This document shows positions 1 through 7,978 of a DNA stretch of 64,000 nucleotides, piece by piece. Both the position numbers and the translations under genes were made by a program. Position 1 is the first letter of the stretch; each line of letters opens with the position of its first letter. The notes under the pieces were generated by a model. The model was not told where the DNA came from, did no database searches, and saw only the letters and a list, made by a program, of their open reading frames with translations. Origin of the DNA: Demequina silvatica (GTDB lineage: Bacteria; Actinomycetota; Actinomycetes; Actinomycetales; Demequinaceae); the NCBI RefSeq assembly GCF_000971215.1, contig NZ_BBMA01000002.1, positions 62,001 through 126,000 of the forward strand, read 5' to 3'.

Positions 1-876
1 GGAGCGGTAGTCGCGGACCAGGCGCACCTGGGTCGCGTCGGGATAGGTGCGGGTGAACTGGAGCAGGTGCTGGGGGCTCGCGCCCGCGAACGAGTAGATG
101 GTCTGCGCCGGGTCGCCCACCACGCACAGCTCGCGCCGTCCGCCCAGCCACTGCTCGAGCAGGAACTGCTGGAGCGGGGAGACGTCCTGGTACTCGTCGA
201 CCACGAAGTGCCGGTACTGGCGGCGGATCTGGTCGCCCACCTCGACGTGCCGGCCGATCATGTCCGCGAGCAGCAGCAGGATGTCCTCGAAGTCGAGCAC
301 CACCGCGTTGGTCTTGGCGTCCTCGTAGGCGCGCATGACGTCCGCGACCTGGCTCGCCGGCAGGTTCGCGGGCGACGGGCGCCCCAGGCGGGCGATCTTG
401 GCCGCGTACTCGTCCGCGGCTACCAGCGACACCTTCGCCCACTCGATCTCCGCGGCGAGGTCCCGCACCGTGAGCCGGTCGGGGCTGAGCGCCGCCTCGC
501 GCGCCGCGCGTCCCACCAGCGGCGCCTTCTGCTCCACCAGGCCGGGGATCTGGCCGCCCACCACCTCGGGCCAGAAGTAGCTGAGCTGGCGCAGCGCCGC
601 GGCGTGGAAGGTGCGCGCCTGCACGCCGGACACACCCAGGCCGCGCAGGCGGGTGCGCATCTCCCCCGCGGCGCGCGCGGTGAACGTGACCGCGAGCACG
701 GACTGCGGGTTGTACGCGTTGACACGCACCCCGTAGGCGATGCGGTGGGTGATCGCGCGCGTCTTACCGGTCCCCGCGCCCGCGAGCACGGCGACGGGCC
801 CGTGGAGGGCGGTGGCGACCTCCCGCTGCTCGGGGTCGAGGGCGTCGAGGATCTGGTCGGCTGACATCGCGGCCAT
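1..876 (-). CDS. uvrD2: UvrD-family DNA helicase, N-terminal part (window edge)
   Basis: Superfamily 1 3'-5' DNA helicase of the UvrD/PcrA/Rep type, cut by the window start; 292 N-terminal residues are present. A Q-motif (DPEQREV, about residues 14-20) precedes a Walker A LAGAGTGKT (31-39); the Walker B segment VVDEYQDVSPLQ lies near 223-235 and motif III VVGDPAQTIYSFAGA near 253-267. The start is ATG at 876; an in-frame ATG at 867 is the alternative. The UvrD2 subtype is inferred from the neighbourhood: nudC, adnB and adnA follow in the same direction, as in mycobacteria. The C-terminal region that would confirm UvrD2 is outside the window. The helicase family is certain, the subtype probable. 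Confidence 0.85.
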   Translation of the reverse strand, partial: MAAMSADQILDALDPEQREVATALHGPVAVLAGAGTGKTRAITHRIAYGVRVNAYNPQSVLAVTFTARAAGEMRTRLRGLGVSGVQARTFHAAALRQLSYFWPEVVGGQIPGLVEQKAPLVGRAAREAALSPDRLTVRDLAAEIEWAKVSLVAADEYAAKIARLGRPSPANLPASQVADVMRAYEDAKTNAVVLDFEDILLLLADMIGRHVEVGDQIRRQYRHFVVDEYQDVSPLQQFLLEQWLGGRRELCVVGDPAQTIYSFAGASPQHLLQFTRTYPDATQVRLVRDYRS

Positions 877-1048
877 TGTGTCAGGGACCGCCGACAGCCG
901 GGCACGGCCTGTGGACGATGCGGTGGCCGGCTTCAGCGCGGCAGGCGGCCGTGGAGCACGTCGAGCCCCGAGATTCGACTCAAACGCATGATCGAAAATC
1001 TCGCAGAAGCGATATCAAGAATAACGCAATAGTGATATCCTCCCTCGT
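877..1048. promoter_or_regulatory. Intergenic region with duplicated gene end and an AT-rich promoter
   Basis: This spacer separates uvrD2 from the inserted ATPase gene. It holds a copy of GACGATGCG at 914-922 and, at about 933-966, a copy of the 3' end of the gene that now ends at 2313. From 971 the sequence turns AT-rich, unlike its surroundings. GATATCA (1011-1017) and TGATATC (1033-1039) form a perfect inverted repeat with 15 bases between them. TATCCT at 1036-1041 is a good -10 box 7 bases before the ATG at 1049, so the ATPase mRNA is probably leaderless and the dyad would work as an operator. Confidence 0.5.
933..970. repeat. Left copy of direct repeat flanking the ATPase gene
   Basis: The segment from 932 shares 19 identical bases (TCAGCGCGGCAGGCGGCCG) with 2312-2330, then about 16 further bases with a few mismatches. 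Read on the minus strand it encodes GLDVLHGRLPR and a stop, against WLDVRRGRLPR and a stop in the intact gene ending at 2313. It is therefore a remnant or recreated 3' end of that coding sequence. Confidence 0.7.
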
Positions 1049-2308
1049 ATGCCTCGCTATCGTCATCGAGCCACAGATCGGATGATCGACGACGCGTTGG
1101 CGACGTTCGGCGCGGTGATCCTCGAGGGTCCTCGCGCGTCAGGCAAGACCACGACGGCGCTCCAGCATGCGCGCAGCTCCGTGCGGCTCGATGCGTCGCC
1201 GGACATGCTGGGACTCGCCCAGGCGGCGCCTGACGTGGTCCTGACGGGCGACGTCCCACGCCTGGTGGACGAGTGGCAGCTCGCACCCGGGTTGTGGAAC
1301 GCGGCACGCCATGCGGTCGACACCCGCGGCATCCCGGGCCAGTTCATCCTCACCGGGTCGGCGACGCCCGCCGATGACGTGACGCGTCACACCGGCGCGG
1401 GCCGGTTCCGGCGGCTCGCCCTGCGCCCGATGTCGCTCGCGGAGAGCGGCGACTCGATCGGCGCCGTGTCGTTCCCCCGCGTCCTGGCGGGCGAGCGCGT
1501 TGCAGGGCTCGGGGGGGCGAGCGTCCCCGACTACGCGCGCCTCATCGTGCGGGGCGGGTGGCCGGCCCTGGTCCAGGACGTGCGTCGAGAACCGACCACA
1601 TTCCTCCGCTCGTACCTGGACGACGTCGCGCGAACCGACCTTCCCGCCTCACAGCTCGCGGTGGACCCGATCCGCATGCGAGCGCTGCTGCGTGCTCTCG
1701 CGCGCAACACCGCGACCGAGGCACCGGCAACACGCTTGGCGAAGGAGGCCGAGCTCAGCCCGGGCCCCGTGGGACTCTCGGCGCAGACGGCGCGCAAGTA
1801 CCTCGATGCGCTTACACGGGTCCACGTGCTGGAGGAGCAGCCGGCGTGGGCGCCGCACCTGCGGTCCGCCATCCGGCTGCGCGTCAGCCCGAAGTGGCAC
1901 CTCGCGTGCCCCTCGCTCGCAGCAGCCGCCCTCGGCGCCACCCCGGCGTCCCTCCTGGAAGACCCCCGGACCCTCGGCTTCCTGTTCGAATCGCTCGCGG
2001 TGCGGGACCTGCGCGTCTACGCGGACGCGTTGGGGGGCACGGTGACCCACTATCGCGACGAGCAGAACGACGAGGTGGATGCGATAGTCGAGCTTCCCGA
2101 CGGCACGTGGTCCGCGTTCGAGATCAAGCTCGGCGGCTCGGCGGCGATCGACGCGGCCTCCGCGGGGCTCCGCAAGCTCGCGGGCAAGGTGAGCGCCGCA
2201 CGCGCCGCGAGCCTCGCGTCGCTCAACGTCCTCACCGCGGGCAACACGAGCGTCACGCGGCCCGACGGCGTCAATGTCATCGCGTTGGGCCACCTCACCT
2301 GGGAGTAG
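1049..2308 (+). CDS. AAA ATPase with DUF4143 domain
   Basis: A 419-residue ATPase of the AAA_14/DUF4143 family, common in bacteria, often mobile and without an agreed function. Walker A is GPRASGKTT (27-35) and the Walker B-like segment is VPRLVDEWQ (69-77). The DUF4143 part occupies roughly residues 160-360 and ends in NDEVDAIVEL...FEIKLGG (about 338-362), an acidic-acidic-ExK arrangement resembling PD-(D/E)XK nucleases. TATCCT 7 bases before the ATG suggests a leaderless transcript. Upstream DNA is AT-rich and the gene lies between two copies of the end of the neighbouring gene, so I infer acquisition by transfer. A role in conflict or defence is possible but not shown by the sequence. Confidence 0.85.
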   Translation: MPRYRHRATDRMIDDALATFGAVILEGPRASGKTTTALQHARSSVRLDASPDMLGLAQAAPDVVLTGDVPRLVDEWQLAPGLWNAARHAVDTRGIPGQFILTGSATPADDVTRHTGAGRFRRLALRPMSLAESGDSIGAVSFPRVLAGERVAGLGGASVPDYARLIVRGGWPALVQDVRREPTTFLRSYLDDVARTDLPASQLAVDPIRMRALLRALARNTATEAPATRLAKEAELSPGPVGLSAQTARKYLDALTRVHVLEEQPAWAPHLRSAIRLRVSPKWHLACPSLAAAALGATPASLLEDPRTLGFLFESLAVRDLRVYADALGGTVTHYRDEQNDEVDAIVELPDGTWSAFEIKLGGSAAIDAASAGLRKLAGKVSAARAASLASLNVLTAGNTSVTRPDGVNVIALGHLTWE

Positions 2309-2310
2309 GT

Positions 2311-2346
2311 CCTCAGCGCGGCAGGCGGCCGCGGCGCACGTCCAGC
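2311..2346. repeat. Right copy of direct repeat flanking the ATPase gene
   Basis: This is the partner of the repeat at 933-970 and forms the genuine 3' end of the minus-strand gene 2313-2711. The two copies bracket the ATPase gene and nothing else, about 1.4 kb apart. This is what a small insertion into the 3' end of a gene, or a duplication during recombination, would leave. Confidence 0.65.
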
Positions 2347-2711
2347 CAGCGGCCCTCGTCGCGCGCGAGGCCCTCGAGCTCCCGCACCCGCTCGAGCATG
2401 AGGGCGACCGCCTCCGCGGAGCCCTCGTCCGCGGGCAGCGGCTCCCCGCGCCAGTGCGCGAGGCAGGCCGGCCCGATCGCCCAGCGCCACCACTCGGCCC
2501 GCTGGGACGCGGGGTACGCCGCGCATCGTGCCTCCGACCAGTCCCAGGTCACGCAGAACCCGAGGACGTCGTTCTCCAGGAACAGGTGGAGGATGTGGCT
2601 CGAGGAGCCGTTGGTGACGCCGGCGACGCGGTAGCCGCGGTCCTCGAGCGTCGACCGCATGGGCCCGGTGACCAGGCCCACGGTCTGCGCGAAGGAGCCG
2701 AGCTCGATCAT
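2313..2711 (-). CDS. Conserved-looking hypothetical protein
   Basis: A 132-residue soluble protein that I do not recognise. It is rich in Trp and Glu (WDWSEARC, AEWWRWAIGP) and has no signal peptide or membrane segment. A strong ribosome site GAGGAGGG lies just before the ATG, and TACCCT at 2744-2739 is a plausible -10 box. It lies between nudC and uvrD2, all in the same direction, and its 3' end is duplicated on the far side of the ATPase gene. It converges on that gene with a 4-base gap. Confidence 0.6.
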   Translation of the reverse strand: MIELGSFAQTVGLVTGPMRSTLEDRGYRVAGVTNGSSSHILHLFLENDVLGFCVTWDWSEARCAAYPASQRAEWWRWAIGPACLAHWRGEPLPADEGSAEAVALMLERVRELEGLARDEGRWLDVRRGRLPR

Positions 2712-2756
2712 GGCCCTCCTCTCGCCGGTCCTGGCGCGAGGGTAGCCGCGGAACGC

Positions 2757-3683
2757 TCAGACGTCGATGCTCGCGTCCGGGCGGCGCTCCGGCAGCGGCC
2801 CGCCGTACCAGTCCTCGAGCATGCGTCGCGCGACCGAGCCCTTGGGCGCGAGGATCACCTCGCCCGAGGCGATGAGCTCGGCCAGGTCCTCGCGGGCGAC
2901 GAAGCGGGCCTCGGAGATCTCGTCCATGTCGAGCGCAAGGGCGTCCGGCCGCTCGGTGCGCGCGCGGAACGCCACCATGACGGAGGCGGGGAACGGCCAC
3001 GGCTGCGAGCCGAGGTACTCGAGGCCGGACAGCGTGAGTCCGGCCTCCTCGGCGACCTCGCGGTGGACGGCCTGCTCGAGGGTCTCGCCAGGCTCGACGT
3101 AGCCCGCGAGGTGGGAGAACCGGCGCGGCGACCACGGAGTCGCGTGGGCGAGCAGCAGGCGGTCCTCGGGGTCGGTGATCGCGACGATCATCGCGGGATC
3201 GGTGCGCGGGTAGTGGTCGCGCTCGTCGCGCTCGCAGCGGCGCACCCAGCCGCCCTCGGTCGGGACGGTGGCCTCGCCGCACAGCGCGCACCGCGGGTGA
3301 TTGGCGTGCCAGGTCGCGATGGCGACGGCGGTGGTGGCGAGCTCGTGCTCGCGCTCCCCCTCGGCGCCGCGGTCCCAGAAGCCCGCGAGCAGGCCGCGCA
3401 GGCCGCGCATGCGGTCGCCGCCGATCCCGTCGGGGTCCATCCCGAAGGAGGGGTCCTCGGGCACGAGCGCGACCAGGTCGCGGTCGCCGTCGCGGCCCAG
3501 GTAGATGCGGAGGGCCGCGGGCGGCTGCGCGTCGGGTCGGAGCTCGAGGACGCGGCCGTCGGCGACCAGGACCCGGCCGTCGCGCACCACGATCGCGTCG
3601 CATGCGGCCAGGTCGGTGGTCGCGCGGCGCTCGGCGGCCCGGTCGACGCGGCTGGGATGGTCGAGCGGCCAGGGATTCCTCAC
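2757..3683 (-). CDS. nudC: NAD+ diphosphatase / NADH pyrophosphatase
   Basis: Nudix hydrolase of the NudC type, which cleaves NAD(H) to NMN(H) and AMP and can remove NAD caps from RNA. It has 308 residues. A zinc-ribbon remnant has Cys132, Cys135 and Cys150; the fourth ligand position of the E. coli enzyme is not Cys here (CERD). The Nudix box GYVEPGETLEQAVHREVAEE starts at 194, and SQPWPFP (226-232) is the NudC-specific signature. The start is GTG at 3683 with TACGGT exactly 6 bases upstream, so the mRNA is probably leaderless. The divergent kinase gene at 3789 has the same TACGGT-N6-GTG arrangement. Confidence 0.93.
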   Translation of the reverse strand: MRNPWPLDHPSRVDRAAERRATTDLAACDAIVVRDGRVLVADGRVLELRPDAQPPAALRIYLGRDGDRDLVALVPEDPSFGMDPDGIGGDRMRGLRGLLAGFWDRGAEGEREHELATTAVAIATWHANHPRCALCGEATVPTEGGWVRRCERDERDHYPRTDPAMIVAITDPEDRLLLAHATPWSPRRFSHLAGYVEPGETLEQAVHREVAEEAGLTLSGLEYLGSQPWPFPASVMVAFRARTERPDALALDMDEISEARFVAREDLAELIASGEVILAPKGSVARRMLEDWYGGPLPERRPDASIDV

Positions 3684-3788
3684 CCGGTCACCGTACCGCC
3701 GCGCCGCACCCGGGAGCGGCGGGCATCATGCCTGGCCCGCGCGGCGTGGAGCGTGGCGCGGGCCCCGGCTTGGCCCTACGGTGAGCCT
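3684..3788. promoter_or_regulatory. Divergent leaderless promoters (nudC / kinase)
   Basis: The 105-base divergent spacer carries a TACGGT -10 box on each strand: 3695-3690 for nudC and 3777-3782 for the kinase-like gene. Each lies 6 bases from a GTG start and neither gene has a good ribosome site, so both transcripts probably begin at the start codon. No clear -35 consensus was seen. Confidence 0.55.
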
Positions 3789-4724
3789 GTGCCTCGTTCT
3801 CCGCTCGCGCTCGCCGCCCTGGCGTCCGTCGCCGTGCCCGGGCTCGACGTGTACGACGTGCTGCGCAGCCCGCACACCGACGCCGACTTCGAGGTGGTGG
3901 TGGTCAAGGACTCGACGGGCAAGCGCTGGCTGGTCCGCGCCCCCAAGCGCGCCGCCGCCGGCGCCGCCCTCGAGGCCGAGAAGGGCCTGCTGGGCGCGCT
4001 CGGGCGGGCCAAGGAGGCCGGCATCGTGTCCTTCGAGGTGCCGCACCCCGTGGGCGCCGCGGAGCTGCCCGACGACACGGGCCGCGCGATCGTCTACACG
4101 GAGGTCCCCGGCGCCCCGCTCATGCTCGCCGCGCTGCAGCCCGGACCCGGCCTTGCCGCGACCGTCGGCCGTGCGCTGGCCGAGGTGCACGAGCTCCCGG
4201 TCACGGTGATCGAGGACCAGGGCCTGCCCGCCTACTCCGCCGAGGAGTACCGCGAGCGGCGCCTCGCCGAGCTCGACGCCGGCATCCAGACCGGCAAGGT
4301 GCCGCCGCGCCTCGCGGACCGGTGGGAGCACCAGCTCGAGAACGTGTCCTGGTGGAGGTTCGACCCGACCGTGGTGCACGGCGACATGGGCGAGCACCAG
4401 GTGTACGTGGCCGACGGCTCCGTGTCGGGGATAGTCGACTGGATGGATGCGCGCGTCGCGGATCCCGCCGACGACCTCGCGTGGCTGGTCGCCGCCGCGC
4501 CCGACGACGTGCTCGACTCGGTGGTCGAGGCGTACCACGGCCGCCGGCGCGAGATCCGCGACCCGCACCTGCTGGACCGCGCGCGGCTCGCGTCCGAGAT
4601 GGCGCTGATGCGCTGGCTCATGTACGGCGTACGCACCGACAACCCCGACGTGGTCGCGGACGGCGAGGGCATGCTCGCCGACCTCGAGGCCATGCTGTTC
4701 GACGAGGACGAGCAGGCCCCCTAG
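3789..4724 (+). CDS. Aminoglycoside/macrolide phosphotransferase-family protein
   Basis: A 311-residue protein of the APH/choline-kinase-like fold, actinobacterial type often annotated as macrolide 2'-phosphotransferase. The catalytic loop VVHGDMGEHQVYV is near 194-206, followed by the metal-binding segment IVDWMDARVADPADDLAWL near 215-233. The substrate cannot be deduced; the position beside nudC and adnB in a core region argues for a housekeeping role rather than acquired resistance. The GTG start at 3789 is chosen because a TACGGT box lies 6 bases upstream and the family alignment begins here. Its stop overlaps the stop of the convergent adnB: the four bases CTAG at 4721-4724 give TAG on both strands. 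Confidence 0.8.
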   Translation: MPRSPLALAALASVAVPGLDVYDVLRSPHTDADFEVVVVKDSTGKRWLVRAPKRAAAGAALEAEKGLLGALGRAKEAGIVSFEVPHPVGAAELPDDTGRAIVYTEVPGAPLMLAALQPGPGLAATVGRALAEVHELPVTVIEDQGLPAYSAEEYRERRLAELDAGIQTGKVPPRLADRWEHQLENVSWWRFDPTVVHGDMGEHQVYVADGSVSGIVDWMDARVADPADDLAWLVAAAPDDVLDSVVEAYHGRRREIRDPHLLDRARLASEMALMRWLMYGVRTDNPDVVADGEGMLADLEAMLFDEDEQAP

Positions 4725-7700
4725 CCGGCGGGTGGCGCGAGCAGCGCCTCGATCTCCGCGCGCGTGAGCAGCCGCTCCGGCCGCACCGTCGCCTGGTCGC
4801 GGACGTAGTGGAACGCGGCGTCGACGTCCTCGAGCGGCACGCCCGTCCACTCGGCCCACGCGAGGCGGTACACCGCGAGCTGGACCTCGCGCGCCGCCCG
4901 CTCCTCCGCCGCGCGGGGCGCGGATCCGGACTTCCAGTCGACCACCGTGACGCGGTCCAGCCCCGCCCCGGCGGGGAACACGGCGTCGATGCGGGAGCGG
5001 ATGGTCACGCCCGCGAGGGGCAGCTCGACGTCGACCTCGATGTGGCTGGGCACGCGGCCGGCCCATTCGGACCGGGCGAAGGCGTCCTTGAGCGCCTCGA
5101 GGTCAGTCTCGTCCTCCCCCGGGCCGAGGTCGTCGAGCGACAGCAGCGGGACGTGCCCGTACTGCGCCTCGATCCACGCGTGCAGCAGGCTGCCGCGCCG
5201 CGCGGCGGGGGTGGGCTCGGCGGGCAGAGGCCGGCGCAGCTGCGCGGTGAACGCCTCGCGGTCGCGGCGCAGCGACACCAGACCCGAGGTCGACAGGTGC
5301 GCCGGCAGGGCGACGTCGCCGACGCCCCGCTCGCGTGACCGGCGCTCCTCGAGCATCGCGGCGATCTCGCGGCCGAGCGGGAGCCGCTCCCACGCCGCGT
5401 CGGCCGGGTCCTCGCCGGCCTCCGCGCCGGCCGCCATGGCCCCGCGGACCTGGGCGGCGAGCTCGCGCCGCGCGAGCTGCGCCGAGGTCGGGGCGGGCGG
5501 CCATGCTGCGGTGACGGGCGTGACCTCGACCACGGAGCCGTCCTCGGGACGCGGCGCCCAGCCCGCGTCGGACAGCATGCCGCCCTCCACGAGCTCGCGC
5601 AGGTAGCACGAGGGCGTGCGCATGGTCGCGCCGCCCACGCGCCACGAGGCGGACAGCAGCACATGCGAGCGGGCGCGGGTCACGGCCACGTAGAACAGCC
5701 GCCGTTCCTCGGCGACGCGGTGGAGACCGCATCGCTTCTCGAAGTCCTCGAGCGAGTCCCCAAGCGTGCCGTGGTCGACGGCGCCGCGCCAGTCCCACCC
5801 GGGGAGGTCGGCGTGGTCGAGGCGGAGCTCGTAGGGCAGCTCGAGGTTGCGTCCGCGCCAACCCGCGTCCGTGTAGTACGGCCGCCGCGAGGACGGCTCC
5901 CCGACGGACGGGAAGTGGCCGTCGACCAGGCCGGGCACGGCGACCACGTCCCACTCGAGGCCCTTGGCGGCGTGGACGGTGAGCACCTGGACCGCGCCGG
6001 GCTCGGGCTCCTTGACGGGCAGCTCGAGCCCGCCCTCCTCGCTGCGCGCGGCCTCGAGCCACGCGAGGAACGCGCCGAGCGTCGCGCGCTCCGCGCCCGC
6101 GGCGAACTGCCGTGCGGCGTCCACGAACGCGTCGACGTTGCGGGCGGCGCGGCCGTCAGGGCGCGCGACCGCGGCCTCGATGTCGAGCCCCCACGCGCGC
6201 TCCGCGGCGAGGACCAGCTCGGGCAGCGAGAGGTACGTGCGGGTGCGGATCGCGTCGACGGCGCGCTGGAGGCGGACGATGCGCCCGTGGGCCACGGCGC
6301 CGAGCGACCGGCCGTCGCGGGAGACCCAGCCGGCGGGCGGCGGGGTCGCGAGGGCGTCGACGAGGCTGGGTTCGGAGTCGCGGGCGTCGCGCGGCCCGGC
6401 GAGCTCGCGCGCCCAGTCCTGCAGCGCGGCGAGGTCCCGGATGCCCAGCGCGACGCGCTCCGAGGTGAGCAGGCGCATGGCGGAGTCGCCACGCGAAGGG
6501 TCGTGCGCGATCTCGAGGAGCGCGACCAGGTCCGACACCTCGGGGGTGTCGACCAGCCCGCCGAGGCCGACCACCTCGTAGTCGACCCCCGCGCGCACGA
6601 GCGCCTCGACCATGGCGGCGAACTGCGCGCGGCGTCGGCACAGGATCGCGGCGGTGGGAAGGTCGGGGCCGGTGCGCAGCTCGGACCGCCGCGCCTGGAG
6701 GTAGGCGACCACGGCGTCGGACTCCTGGACGTGGTCCTCGGTGACGAGGCCGTCGACGCCCGGCGCGCGCCGCGCCGGCTCGAGCTCCCCGAGGAAGGCG
6801 GCGCGCGATCGCAGCGGGCGGACGTCGACCCGCGAGGCCTCCCGCAGCGGCGCCGCGGCCGCGTTCGCGACGTCGAGGACCGCGCCCTCGTTGCGCCACG
6901 AGACGGACAGGCTGCGCTGCGCCACGTCGCGGCCGTGCGCGAACTCGTCGACGAACAAGGGCAGCGCGCTCTCGGACGCTCCACGGAAGCCGTAGATCGC
7001 CTGGTTCGGGTCGCCGACCGCCATGACGTGGTGGTCGGAGCCGAACAGCCGCGCGAACAGCCGCAGCTGCCCCGGGGAGGTGTCCTGGAACTCGTCGAGC
7101 AGGATCGCGCGGTAGCGGCCGCGCTCGACCGCCTGCACGGGCTCGAGGCGCGACAGCTCGGCGGCGAACGCGACCTGGTCCGCGAAGTCGAGCTGCGACG
7201 CGTCGCGCTTGCGCCGCTGGAACTCCTCGACGAGACCGGACACCGCGACGAGGGTCCGCAGCTTCGCCACGCGCTTGGCGTGGTCGTTGGGCGTGCCGGT
7301 GCGGGTGGTGAGGGGCCCCGGCGCGCGGTCGCCGGCGTTCTTGGGCAGCTCCTCGAGCCGGGTGAGCGCCTCGCGCGCCCAGTCGCGTAGCGCCTCGGGC
7401 GCGACGTCGTGGTCGCGCAGCTGGCCCGCGAGGCGCGCGATGGATGCGGTGACCGCGCTGACCGCCGCATCGGTGTCGAGCGGCGCCGTCCACGAGGTCA
7501 CCACGTCCGAGGCGAGCTGCCACAGCGCGGCCGCGGTGAGGGTGGTGGCGTCGGGGTCGATGCCGAGCCTCAGCCCGTGCTCGGCGACCAGCTGGGCGGA
7601 GTACGCGTTGTACGTCGAGACGGACGCGGGCGGGCGCGCCGGGTCCTCGCCGAACGCGGCGGCGATGCGCGACTCCGCGCGCTCGGCGATCTCCGCCGCC

Positions 7701-7978
7701 GCCTTGCGCGTGAACGTGAGGCAGAGGATCTCGTCGGGGCTGATCGCTGTGCCGAACAGCTCCTGCGCGTGGTCGAGCAGGTAGACGATGCGCAGCGACA
7801 GCGTCTCCGTCTTGCCCGAGCCCGCGCCGGCGACCACCAGCATCGGGTCGAGGCCGGCGCCGATCACGTCCCCCTGCTCGGGCGTGGGCGCCCGGCCGGT
7901 GACCAGCCTCACCAGGTCCTCGGTGGCGCGCGCCTGTCCGCGCACCAGGCCCTCGTCGGGGAGCTCCGCCTCGCTCAT
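4721..7978 (-). CDS. adnB: Helicase-nuclease AdnB (motor subunit)
   Basis: A 1085-residue UvrD-like helicase fused to a RecB-like nuclease, partner of AdnA in the actinobacterial break-resection machine that takes the place of RecBCD or AddAB. The motor is intact: Walker A VAGAGSGKT (49-57), Walker B LLDEFQDTSPGQ (near 291-302) and AVGDPNQAIYGFRGA shortly after. The C-terminal nuclease has VVDWKSG (near 1009-1015) and QLAVYRLAW. The ATG at 7978 overlaps the adnA stop in ATGA, which implies coupled translation. Much longer open frames upstream on this strand are shadows of adnA. The order adnA-adnB matches mycobacteria. Confidence 0.92.
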   Translation of the reverse strand: MSEAELPDEGLVRGQARATEDLVRLVTGRAPTPEQGDVIGAGLDPMLVVAGAGSGKTETLSLRIVYLLDHAQELFGTAISPDEILCLTFTRKAAAEIAERAESRIAAAFGEDPARPPASVSTYNAYSAQLVAEHGLRLGIDPDATTLTAAALWQLASDVVTSWTAPLDTDAAVSAVTASIARLAGQLRDHDVAPEALRDWAREALTRLEELPKNAGDRAPGPLTTRTGTPNDHAKRVAKLRTLVAVSGLVEEFQRRKRDASQLDFADQVAFAAELSRLEPVQAVERGRYRAILLDEFQDTSPGQLRLFARLFGSDHHVMAVGDPNQAIYGFRGASESALPLFVDEFAHGRDVAQRSLSVSWRNEGAVLDVANAAAAPLREASRVDVRPLRSRAAFLGELEPARRAPGVDGLVTEDHVQESDAVVAYLQARRSELRTGPDLPTAAILCRRRAQFAAMVEALVRAGVDYEVVGLGGLVDTPEVSDLVALLEIAHDPSRGDSAMRLLTSERVALGIRDLAALQDWARELAGPRDARDSEPSLVDALATPPPAGWVSRDGRSLGAVAHGRIVRLQRAVDAIRTRTYLSLPELVLAAERAWGLDIEAAVARPDGRAARNVDAFVDAARQFAAGAERATLGAFLAWLEAARSEEGGLELPVKEPEPGAVQVLTVHAAKGLEWDVVAVPGLVDGHFPSVGEPSSRRPYYTDAGWRGRNLELPYELRLDHADLPGWDWRGAVDHGTLGDSLEDFEKRCGLHRVAEERRLFYVAVTRARSHVLLSASWRVGGATMRTPSCYLRELVEGGMLSDAGWAPRPEDGSVVEVTPVTAAWPPAPTSAQLARRELAAQVRGAMAAGAEAGEDPADAAWERLPLGREIAAMLEERRSRERGVGDVALPAHLSTSGLVSLRRDREAFTAQLRRPLPAEPTPAARRGSLLHAWIEAQYGHVPLLSLDDLGPGEDETDLEALKDAFARSEWAGRVPSHIEVDVELPLAGVTIRSRIDAVFPAGAGLDRVTVVDWKSGSAPRAAEERAAREVQLAVYRLAWAEWTGVPLEDVDAAFHYVRDQATVRPERLLTRAEIEALLAPPAG

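Noticed and set aside
1049-2308. Toxin-antitoxin or phage gene
   Set aside because: No partner gene or phage gene is adjacent; the protein is a plain AAA_14/DUF4143 ATPase.
3789-4724. Acquired antibiotic-resistance gene
   Set aside because: The fold is shared with macrolide phosphotransferases, but composition, promoter type and core neighbourhood are ordinary and no mobile element is near.
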